Assembly (NCBI GenBank): GCA_017481065.1 | Contig: JAFUPT010000129.1 | Span: 1-5,154 of the forward strand | Source: Clostridia bacterium | GTDB taxonomy: Bacteria; Bacillota_A; Clostridia; Christensenellales; Aristaeellaceae | Reading direction: 5' to 3' | DNA: 5,154 nucleotides | Part shown: positions 1 through 5,067 of the stretch, in pieces | Layout of the letters: every line of letters begins with the position of its first letter | How positions within the stretch are numbered: position 1 is the first letter of the stretch | Translations under genes and position numbers: made by a program | Notes under the pieces: model-generated | Database searches by the model: none | Seen by the model: only the letters and a program-made list of their open reading frames with translations | What the model was told of the DNA's origin: nothing

Positions 1-34
1 CCATGGTCAGGAGCTTAAGGTTCCTTTTCTTCAT
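1..34 (-). CDS. 5' end of an unidentified minus-strand gene (partial)
   Basis: A minus-strand ATG at 34-32 opens a frame that leaves the window after 11 complete codons, reading MKKRNLKLLTM. It is preceded by AGGAGGAA (48-41), which leaves 8 nt between GGAGG and the ATG, a textbook start. A basic start followed by leucines is compatible with the beginning of a signal peptide or membrane anchor, but eleven residues are too few to assign a function. A SigA-like promoter lies upstream at 137-111 (listed separately), giving a leader of about 70 nt. The gene is divergent from noc. Start and strand are well supported; the product is unknown. Confidence 0.7.
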   Translation of the reverse strand, partial: MKKRNLKLLTM

Positions 35-110
35 TACGGGTTCCTCCTATCATTTGTAAGCCAGGAGAAATATGGCGAAAACATGCCAATTCCTTGTCGG
101 CCCGTAACAC

Positions 111-137
111 ATTATATATATATATATATATAGTCAA
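111..137 (-). promoter_or_regulatory. SigA-like promoter with an all-TA spacer
   Basis: On the minus strand, TTGACT (137-132, five of six consensus bases) is followed by a 15-nt spacer of pure alternating A/T and then a perfect TATAAT (116-111). The predicted start of transcription is near 105-103, about 70 nt before the ATG at 34. The (TA)10 tract supplies the spacer and also part of both hexamers. At 15 nt the spacer is 2 nt short of the 17-nt optimum, so one extra TA unit would make it optimal. Slippage-driven phase variation is an inference. Confidence 0.65.
113..132. repeat. (TA)10 dinucleotide microsatellite
   Basis: Ten perfect tandem TA units sit between the divergent start codons of the left-edge gene and noc. 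The surrounding sequence is not otherwise made of simple repeats. The tract falls inside the minus-strand promoter spacer. Such tracts are prone to copy-number change by polymerase slippage in bacteria. Confidence 0.95.
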
Positions 138-248
138 CTTCTGTAACATGTCGAAAGGATTACGTTTTTGTCATGACTGAAATATGGCGGAAATATATAA
201 AAATCCCGCAAAATATTTTTATTTTTTCGTTTATTCATGCCAAAGACG

Positions 249-275
249 CCCGGCAAACTTTCTCCGGGATTTTTT
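249..275 (+). terminator. Terminator-like hairpin ahead of noc
   Basis: CCCGG (249-253) pairs with CCGGG (264-268) around a 10-nt loop and is followed by A and then six T (270-275), the pattern of a plus-strand intrinsic terminator. The stem is only 5 bp, so strength is uncertain. No plus-strand gene precedes it within the window. It could end a small plus-strand transcript or insulate the noc promoter that starts just downstream. Confidence 0.4.
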
Positions 276-286
276 CGTTTCGGGGC

Positions 287-315
287 TTGTTTGGCACTTC
301 AAACGAATATATAAT
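287..315 (+). promoter_or_regulatory. SigA-like promoter of noc
   Basis: A perfect TATAAT lies at 310-315, with TTGTTT at 287-292 as a weak -35 at 17-nt spacing. An alternative TTGGCA at 291-296 sits too close (13 nt). The predicted transcription start near 322 gives a leader of about 24 nt, which contains the AGGAGG site of noc. The -10 is convincing and the -35 less so. Confidence 0.55.
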
Positions 316-345
316 CTGCGGCAAGTTCATCCGCAGGAGGCCGCC

Positions 346-1113
346 ATGTCCAAAATCATCCGCATTCCCATCGATCGCATCTCCCCCAGCCCTTACCAGC
401 CCCGCCGCGCCTTCGATGAAGCCGCCATTGCCGCTCTCGCCGAATCGATCCGCCGCTTCGGGCTGCTTTCGCCCCTGCTGGTGCGCCGCAAAACGGCCGG
501 GGAATATGAGCTGATCGCCGGGGAACGCCGCCTGCGGGCCCTCCAGCGCCTCCAGTGCGCCCATGCGGACGCCATCATCCTCAGCGCCTACGACCGGGAC
601 TGCGCCCTGATCGGCCTCATTGAAAACCTGGAGCGGGAGGATTTGCATTTCCTAGATGAAGCCCGGGCCTGCCGCAGAATTATCGATGAGCAGGGCCTCG
701 GCCGGGAGGAGCTTGCCCAAATCCTGAATTGCAGCCCATCCGCGCTGGCCAACCGCCTGCGGCTCCTGAAACTCCCCGAGGCTGTGCAGCAGATCATCCG
801 GGAGGATGGCCTGAGCGAGCGCCATGCCCGCGCCCTGCTCCGCCTGGAGGATGAAGCCCGGCAGCGCAGCCTTGCCGGGCAGGCCGCCCGGCTCAAATGG
901 GGCGTTCGCCAGCTGGAGAGCCAGATTGAAAAGCTGCTGCGGGAATCTGCTCCCCCGCGCAGCGCGCCCCGCATACGGGATAAGCGCCTCATCATCAATG
1001 CCTTCCGGGATACCCTGCGCCAGCTGAAGCAGATCGGCGTGCAGGCCTCCAGCCGGGTGGAGGAGCGGGAGGATTCCTATGATATCATCGTCACCGTGCA
1101 AAAGAGCACATAG
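346..1113 (+). CDS. noc: Noc-type ParB-family nucleoid occlusion protein
   Basis: A 255-aa protein of the ParB/Noc CTPase-clamp family. Noc binds chromosomal sites and keeps the division ring from forming over the nucleoid. The N-terminal ParB domain has YQPR (17-20), ELIAGERRLRA (55-65, the GERR nucleotide-binding motif) and ENLEREDL (93-100). A helix-turn-helix spans about 115-145, followed by LRLLKLP and SERHARALL (157-165), which resemble Bacillus subtilis Noc more than ParB/Spo0J. The C-terminal region with DKRLIINAFRDTL (212-224) also matches the Noc C-terminus. ATG 346 is chosen because AGGAGG (335-340) lies 5 nt upstream. The frame stays open back to 184, but that stretch contains the promoter and a hairpin. 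With this start it lacks the N-terminal extension of B. subtilis Noc. It stands alone, convergent with the whiA operon; rsmG and parA are not beside it. A chromosomal ParB is the main alternative. Confidence 0.85.
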   Translation: MSKIIRIPIDRISPSPYQPRRAFDEAAIAALAESIRRFGLLSPLLVRRKTAGEYELIAGERRLRALQRLQCAHADAIILSAYDRDCALIGLIENLEREDLHFLDEARACRRIIDEQGLGREELAQILNCSPSALANRLRLLKLPEAVQQIIREDGLSERHARALLRLEDEARQRSLAGQAARLKWGVRQLESQIEKLLRESAPPRSAPRIRDKRLIINAFRDTLRQLKQIGVQASSRVEEREDSYDIIVTVQKST

Positions 1114-1115
1114 AA

Positions 1116-1144
1116 AGAGCCGTCCGGCAAAACCGGACGGCTCT
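1116..1144. terminator. Shared (bidirectional) terminator of noc and the HPr-like gene
   Basis: A perfect 12-bp stem, AGAGCCGTCCGG (1116-1127) with CCGGACGGCTCT (1133-1144), closes a 5-nt loop CAAAA. It starts 2 nt after the noc stop codon and ends 18 nt from the stop of the minus-strand HPr-like gene, so it lies exactly between convergent genes. The flanking U-tracts are weak: on the minus strand the sequence reads CTCTTTCTA, on the plus strand CTCTATTCC. Stem strength and placement still make a two-way terminator the best reading. Confidence 0.8.
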
Positions 1145-1162
1145 ATTCCCCGCGGCAAACAA

Positions 1163-1426
1163 TCATTTTCTCGGCGGTTCATTCAGGAATTGGCACACCG
1201 AATCCAGGGCCTGCTGTTCATCCAGCCCCTCCGCTACGATGGTAACCTTCATGCCGGACCGAAGATCCAGCGACAAAATGCCGATCAGCGAATCCACGCT
1301 CAGCCGCATGCTGCCCTTTTCCAGATACACATGGGCGGCATATTGGGACGCGCGGTGCGCCAGCTGCGCCGCGTAATCCGGCGTAATTGCCGGGCATGCT
1401 CCAAATACCGTTTCCACTCTTACCAT
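1163..1426 (-). CDS. HPr-family protein lacking the PTS histidine (Crh-like)
   Basis: An 87-aa protein with the length and pattern of HPr/Crh. It aligns to B. subtilis HPr without gaps through RASQYAAHVYLEKG (25-38), DSLIGILSL (45-53) and the DEQQAL helix (69-74). The regulatory serine falls at residue 46 as in HPr. The active-site loop does not match: HPr has His15, Arg17 and Pro18 in GIHARPA, while here the equivalent stretch is AITPDYA, with Thr15, Asp17 and Tyr18. It therefore cannot accept phosphate from Enzyme I at the usual site, so sugar transport is unlikely. A regulatory role through phospho-Ser46, like Crh (which has Gln15), is possible. The start is fixed by AGAGGG (1439-1434), 7 nt before the ATG and overlapping the whiA stop; the gap to whiA is 12 nt. 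An HPr-like gene after whiA is a known Firmicutes arrangement. It is the last gene of the operon. Confidence 0.85.
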   Translation of the reverse strand: MVRVETVFGACPAITPDYAAQLAHRASQYAAHVYLEKGSMRLSVDSLIGILSLDLRSGMKVTIVAEGLDEQQALDSVCQFLNEPPRK

Positions 1427-1438
1427 TCCTGTTCCCTC

Positions 1439-2401
1439 TCACAATTCCAAATTTTCACCGCTGCGCAGCTTATCCGCGATTTCAGAAATCTTGCGCAGGC
1501 GGGCATTTACTCCCGATTTGCCAATTGGCTTTTCCAGCATCTCGCCCAGGCCGCCCAGGCTGGTGGCGGCGTTGTTCATGCGCACCTCGGCAATTTCCCG
1601 CAGGGGCGCGGGCAGCTTGTCCAAGCCCAGCTGTTCATCTATGTATTTGATATCCGCAATCTGGGAAAGCGCCGTGTTCATGGTGCGATTGATGTTGGAA
1701 TTATCGCAGTTGAGCTGCCGGTTCACCCGATTGCTCACATCCTTCTTGATGCGCACATTCTGCAGCGCAAGCACCGCCTGGGATGCGCCCATCAGCGTAA
1801 GCATATCGGAAACATCGTCGCTCTTCTTTAAGTATACCACAAACTTTGCTTTTCTGCACGCCTTTTTTGCGCCAATTTCATAATAATTGAGATTTTTTAT
1901 TACATAATCGGCAAAGTCCTCCGTCGGTGCGGCGATTTCAATGTGGTAGGCAATCTCCGGATTGCTCATGCCGCCGCTGATCATGAAGGCGCTCTTTAGG
2001 AAGGTCTTTTTGCAGCAGGCGTAATCCACCAATTCCTCCGGCGGCACGGCGCGCAGTCCAAAGGGCGCCTCCGGATCGTAGAGCCCGGCTTCATCCAGCA
2101 GCAGGCGCGAATCCTCCTCGGGAATCACCAGCTGGTAGCGGGTCATGCCGTTCAGGGAATCGCTGCGCAGGGTGCGTATCTGCGCCGTAATCTTAAAGTG
2201 CCGCTTGAGCAGCTGGAAGTAGTGGCGCACCACCGCCGCCTCGGCAGTGGTCACCGAGAGCGCATAGCTGGGGTCCCGGCCGAAGCGGAAGGAAATGCCC
2301 CCCGACGCCAGCAGCGCCGCCGCCAGCTCCGCCCGCGCGCAGCATTTGTCCGCGCAGAGCTCCCGCGCCAGTTCCGCGCGGGTATTGGATGCAAAGCTCA
2401 T
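1439..2401 (-). CDS. whiA: DNA-binding protein WhiA
   Basis: A 320-aa WhiA, full length for Firmicutes. The N-terminal part (about 1-210) is the degenerate LAGLIDADG homing-endonuclease fold without nuclease activity. Family landmarks are SFASNTRAELA (2-12), the CC pair at 20-21, the segment YACCKKTFLKSAFMISGG (127-144) and SNPEIAYHIEI (146-156). The C-terminal helix-turn-helix region includes NRVNRQLNC (224-232), LPAPLREIAEVR (263-274), SLGGLGEML (281-289) and KSGVNARLRKI (295-305). WhiA controls sporulation genes in Streptomyces; in B. subtilis it is a nucleoid-associated protein affecting division and chromosome segregation rather than a clear transcription activator. Its ATG overlaps the murB stop as ATGA (2401-2398), indicating translational coupling, with AGGA just upstream inside murB. 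The rapZ and yvcK genes that normally precede it are missing. Confidence 0.96.
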   Translation of the reverse strand: MSFASNTRAELARELCADKCCARAELAAALLASGGISFRFGRDPSYALSVTTAEAAVVRHYFQLLKRHFKITAQIRTLRSDSLNGMTRYQLVIPEEDSRLLLDEAGLYDPEAPFGLRAVPPEELVDYACCKKTFLKSAFMISGGMSNPEIAYHIEIAAPTEDFADYVIKNLNYYEIGAKKACRKAKFVVYLKKSDDVSDMLTLMGASQAVLALQNVRIKKDVSNRVNRQLNCDNSNINRTMNTALSQIADIKYIDEQLGLDKLPAPLREIAEVRMNNAATSLGGLGEMLEKPIGKSGVNARLRKISEIADKLRSGENLEL

Positions 2402-3303
2402 TTATCCTCACCAATGATGCGCACCTCGGGCTCCAGGCGCACGCCCTTCTCCCGCAGCACGGTTTCCTGCACATGGGCCATCAGGTCCAGGATATCCTTC
2501 GCAGTTGCATTTCCGATGTTCACCACGAAGCCCGCGTGCTTCTCGCTCACCTGTGCGCCGCCCACGGTGCATCCCTTCAGGCCGCACTGCTCGATCAGCG
2601 CGCCGGCAAAGTAGCCCTCCGGCCGCTTGAAGGTGGAGCCCGCGCTGGGCATGTTCAGGGGCTGCTTGTCCCGCCTGCGGGCGTTCAGCTCCTTCATGCG
2701 CTCCTGGATGGCCTCCCGGTCGTCCATTTTCAGTTCAAACGCCGCGCCCAGCACCACGCCGCCCTTCCTGAGCGGCAGGGTTGTGCGGTAGCCCATCTCC
2801 AGCTCATCCCGGGTCATGGTGCGCACTTCGCCGTCCAGCAGCACCTCGGCCTCCACCAGCACATCGCTCAGCTGGCCGCCGTAAGCGCCCGCGTTCATGG
2901 CGCAGCCGCCGCCCAGGGTTCCCGGAATGCCGCCGGCAAACTCCAGCCCGGCAAGCCCGGCGTCACATGCCGCCGCAGCCACCTTCGAGAGCATCGCGCC
3001 CGCCTGCGCGGTAATTCGCGTGCCCTCCACCTTGATCCCGGCAAATTTTTCTCCCAGGATGATGGTCAGTCCCCTGAGCCCGCCATCCTTCACCAGCAAA
3101 TTCGATCCATTGCCCAGCACGCGGCATTCCACGCCGCATTCCTTCGCCGCCTCAATGGCCGCGCAGAGCTCCTCCCCGCTCTCCGGCAGGAACACCGCCT
3201 CGGCGGGACCGCCCACGCGGAAGGTGGTGTGGCGGGACATCATCTCGTTTTCCAGCACGCGGCTGCCTCCAAAGGCCCGCAGCCGCTTCAAAAGATTCTG
3301 CAT
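2398..3303 (-). CDS. murB: UDP-N-acetylenolpyruvoylglucosamine reductase MurB (type II)
   Basis: A 301-aa cytoplasmic flavoenzyme. It reduces UDP-GlcNAc-enolpyruvate to UDP-MurNAc with NADPH, the second committed step of peptidoglycan precursor synthesis. The FAD-binding PCMH domain shows TTFRVGGPAEA (26-36), GNGSNLLV (64-71) and GIPGTLGGGCAMNAGAYGG (125-143). GYR at 171-173 holds the active-site arginine. SAGSTFKRP (220-228) includes the proton-donating serine, most likely Ser223. The C-terminal EPEVRIIG (291-298) carries the catalytic glutamate, likely Glu293. The short length and the YFAGALIEQCGLKG segment after the SAGSTFKRP motif mark type II MurB of Gram-positives. AGGAG (3315-3311), 7 nt upstream, sets the start. 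The stop of the MBOAT gene lies 16 nt upstream and the gene overlaps whiA by 4 nt, so it is mid-operon. Confidence 0.97.
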   Translation of the reverse strand: MQNLLKRLRAFGGSRVLENEMMSRHTTFRVGGPAEAVFLPESGEELCAAIEAAKECGVECRVLGNGSNLLVKDGGLRGLTIILGEKFAGIKVEGTRITAQAGAMLSKVAAAACDAGLAGLEFAGGIPGTLGGGCAMNAGAYGGQLSDVLVEAEVLLDGEVRTMTRDELEMGYRTTLPLRKGGVVLGAAFELKMDDREAIQERMKELNARRRDKQPLNMPSAGSTFKRPEGYFAGALIEQCGLKGCTVGGAQVSEKHAGFVVNIGNATAKDILDLMAHVQETVLREKGVRLEPEVRIIGEDK

Positions 3304-3319
3304 ATCTATTCTCCTATGC

Positions 3320-4732
3320 TCAGAAGTTGAAATAAATGAAGGGATTATAGCCGTTCACCGCGATATAGCTGATGGAAACCGCCGTAAGCGCCACCAGCAC
3401 AACAGCCCCGGCCACGCGCAGGATGTTTTCATTCACATGCAGCTTATCCACAATGAAATCCTTCACCGGCAGGCCGCAGATGAAGCCCAGCAGCAGGAAC
3501 CAGCCGTATTCCTTCACCAGCACGCCGGTCACGCTGTTCCAAATCTGCGCGCCGTTCACGCCCAGCAGGGAGCCGTACATCGTCCATGCGTGCGGCAGGC
3601 TCTCGCAGCGGATCATCACCGTGAAGAACACCATCATCACCAGCGCGTAAATATGGCCCACGAAGTGCTTCTCCATCCACTTGCGCAATCCGGTGAAGCG
3701 CTCGATCACCAGCATCACATAAAAACCCATGCCCCAGAGCACATAGGTCCAGGATGCACCGTGCCACAAGCCCGTGCAGAACCACACCATGAACATATTG
3801 AACAGCAGCCGCGGCGTCTTCACCCGGCTTCCGCCCAGGGGGATGTAAAGGTAATCCTGGAACCAGCTGGTCATCGAAATGTGCCACCTGCTCCAGAAGC
3901 CCGCCACCGATTTCGAAACAAAGGGATAGCGGAAGTTCTCCAAAAAGTGGAAGCCGAACATCCGGCCGAGACCGATGGCCATATCCGAATAGCCGCTGAA
4001 ATCATAGTACACCTGCATCACATAGGCCGCCGCGGCGATCCATGCGCCGCCCACAGAAAGGTTTGCATGGTCCAGGCCAAACAGTGTATCCACCAGCAGG
4101 CCCAGGTTATTCGCCAGCAGCGTCTTTTTGCAGAAGCCCACCATAAAGCGGTGCACGCCCGCCACAAAATCTTCCTTGTTCTCCCGGCGGTTCTCAATCT
4201 CATCCGCCACGGTCTGGTAGCGCACGATGGGGCCGGCAATCAGCTGCGGGAAGAAGGAAACATACAGGCATACATTGATAAAATTCCGCTGCACCTTGCC
4301 ATCGCCCCGGTATACATCGATCACATAGCTCATCGCCTGAAAGGTGAAGAAGGAAATGCCGATGGGCAGCGCGATCTCCGGCACCGGGAAGGACAAATTG
4401 AACCATACATTTATGTTGCCCAGCAGCCATCCCAGGTATTTATATACCCCCAGCAGCCCCAGGTTTACCACCACGCTCAGCACCAGCGCCACCTTCGCGC
4501 GCCCCTGCCCCGGCTTTTGCTTCTCATGATCGATCCACAGCGCCAGCAGCCAGTTCACCACGATGGATGCAAACATCACCACCACAAACTTCGGCTGGCC
4601 CCACGCATAAAATCCCAGGGAAACCGCCGTCAGAAACAGGTTGCTCCATTTCCGCCATTTGCGCAGCAGGAAATAACCCACCAGCGTAAGCGTCAAAAAG
4701 AAATATAGAAAAATATTGCTGGAAAATACCAT
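3320..4732 (-). CDS. MBOAT-family O-acyltransferase (AlgI/DltB-like)
   Basis: A 470-aa polytopic membrane protein of the AlgI/DltB/PatA branch of MBOAT acyltransferases. These transfer acyl, often acetyl, groups across the membrane to extracellular polymers such as exopolysaccharide, peptidoglycan or teichoic acid. Hydrophobic segments run through the whole chain. Landmarks are NLFLTAVSLGFYAWG (31-45), LPIGISFFTFQAMSYVIDVYRG (122-143), FFPQLIAGPIVRY (160-172), VYYDFSGYSDMAIGLGRMFG (241-260), FWSRWHISMTSWFQDYLYIPLGG (279-301) and GLWHGASWTYVLWG (321-334). The invariant catalytic histidine is His324; a second conserved one is His284. The C-terminus YNPFIYFNF (462-470) is typical of bacterial AlgI-like proteins. 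ATG 4732 is chosen over the frame's first ATG at 4828 because AAGGGG (4745-4740) lies 7 nt upstream and the promoter -10 lies inside the longer version. No SGNH/DHHW partner (AlgJ-like) follows; murB does, 16 nt on. The acylated polymer cannot be read from sequence. Confidence 0.93.
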   Translation of the reverse strand: MVFSSNIFLYFFLTLTLVGYFLLRKWRKWSNLFLTAVSLGFYAWGQPKFVVVMFASIVVNWLLALWIDHEKQKPGQGRAKVALVLSVVVNLGLLGVYKYLGWLLGNINVWFNLSFPVPEIALPIGISFFTFQAMSYVIDVYRGDGKVQRNFINVCLYVSFFPQLIAGPIVRYQTVADEIENRRENKEDFVAGVHRFMVGFCKKTLLANNLGLLVDTLFGLDHANLSVGGAWIAAAAYVMQVYYDFSGYSDMAIGLGRMFGFHFLENFRYPFVSKSVAGFWSRWHISMTSWFQDYLYIPLGGSRVKTPRLLFNMFMVWFCTGLWHGASWTYVLWGMGFYVMLVIERFTGLRKWMEKHFVGHIYALVMMVFFTVMIRCESLPHAWTMYGSLLGVNGAQIWNSVTGVLVKEYGWFLLLGFICGLPVKDFIVDKLHVNENILRVAGAVVLVALTAVSISYIAVNGYNPFIYFNF

Positions 4733-4768
4733 TTGTTTACCCCTTGTATCGCATAAAAATCCAAGGAT

Positions 4769-4797
4769 ATTATAGCACACGGTGCCGGGAGTTGCAA
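4769..4797 (-). promoter_or_regulatory. Promoter of the MBOAT-murB-whiA-HPr operon
   Basis: On the minus strand, TTGCAA (4797-4792, four of six consensus bases) lies 17 nt before a perfect TATAAT (4774-4769). The -10 is extended by TGC directly upstream (TGCTATAAT). Predicted transcription starts near 4762, about 30 nt before the ATG at 4732, with AAGGGG in between. No other equally good promoter was noticed inside the tightly packed operon, so this likely drives all four genes. Confidence 0.75.
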
Positions 4798-4821
4798 GGG
4801 TCACGCTTGAGAGACGCCAAA

Positions 4822-4834
4822 GGGACACTGTCCC
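4822..4834. repeat. Short palindrome GGGACA-C-TGTCCC
   Basis: Two 6-nt arms around one base form a compact inverted repeat 25 nt upstream of the operon's -35 box. It could be the remnant of a dispersed palindromic repeat or a dyad operator. Nothing in the window decides between these, and it occurs once here. Confidence 0.45.
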
Positions 4835-4850
4835 CTGAGAACCCCTGCTT

Positions 4851-4919
4851 AGGACAGCGGCGCGATTTGCAGGAATTCTTGCAGGGGCGCACCTATGTGT
4901 GCGCCCGCCAAGCTGTCTT
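4851..4919. repeat. REP-like fold-back element (branched inverted repeat)
   Basis: An outer stem joins AGGACAGC (4851-4858) to GCTGTCTT (4912-4919) with one G-T pair. It continues as GGCG (4859-4862) with CGCC (4906-4909) after a two-base AA bulge. It encloses two hairpins: the near-palindrome TGCAGGAATTCTTGCA (4868-4883) and GGGCGCAC (4885-4892) with GTGCGCCC (4899-4906) around a 6-nt loop. The pair at 4885/4906 competes with the outer stem for one base. The result is a three-way junction without an open reading frame or T-tract, resembling dispersed intergenic palindromes of Clostridia. A structured RNA is the alternative. Confidence 0.5.
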
Positions 4920-4959
4920 CGAAAGCGGCCGAGGGATAGTTATCTCCCACCCCGCACAA

Positions 4960-4994
4960 GAAATCCGCTGCTTTAATCTACGGCAGCGGATTTC
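4960..4994. repeat. 12-bp perfect hairpin in intergenic DNA
   Basis: GAAATCCGCTGC (4960-4971) pairs perfectly with GCAGCGGATTTC (4983-4994) around an 11-nt loop. Neither side has a T-tract, so it does not look like an ordinary intrinsic terminator. It may be another repeat unit of this palindrome-rich block or a transcript-end stabiliser. Confidence 0.6.
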
Positions 4995-5025
4995 GCCTTC
5001 CTCCCCTTCCTTCCCATCCGGAATG

Positions 5026-5067
5026 AAAAACAGAATCCCGGCCCCATTATCTGCGGGGTCGGGATTC
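5026..5067 (-). terminator. Intrinsic terminator of a minus-strand gene beyond the right edge
   Basis: GAATCCCG (5033-5040) and CCCC (5042-5045) pair with CGGGATTC (5060-5067) and GGGG (5055-5058). Including one G-T pair, the stem is 13 bp with a 9-nt loop. Read on the minus strand it is followed by TG and then TTTTT (5030-5026), the layout of a Rho-independent terminator. This implies a minus-strand transcript entering from the right, although no recognisable coding end was found at 5068-5154. Confidence 0.65.

Noticed and set aside
72..90. Possible catabolite-response (cre) operator in the leader of the left gene
   Set aside because: The central CG is present but several required cre positions mismatch on the minus strand.
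72..107. Tiny plus-strand ORF of 11 codons (MAKTCQFLVGP) with AGGAG upstream
   Set aside because: It lies in the leader of the divergent gene, has no promoter, and is too short to support; chance is the simpler explanation.
258..273. Possible Noc binding site overlapping CCGGGA in the noc leader
   Set aside because: It matches only about 9 of the 14 consensus positions and loses the dyad symmetry; it is better explained as the terminator arm.
184..345. In-frame N-terminal extension of noc starting at ATG 184
   Set aside because: The stretch contains a terminator-like hairpin and a perfect TATAAT, has no good ribosome binding site at 184, and does not resemble a Noc N-terminus; ATG 346 has AGGAGG at 5 nt.
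2897..4708. Very long plus-strand open frame (603 codons) opposite MBOAT and murB
   Set aside because: Its translation is rich in His, Gln, Pro and Arg with no domain pattern, as expected for the antisense of GC-rich genes; the minus-strand genes carry all recognisable motifs.
4733..4828. Longer MBOAT start at ATG 4828, adding 32 residues
   Set aside because: The extension spans the operon promoter at 4797-4769, and the first hydrophobic segment of the family begins right after Met at 4732, which has its own AAGGGG site.
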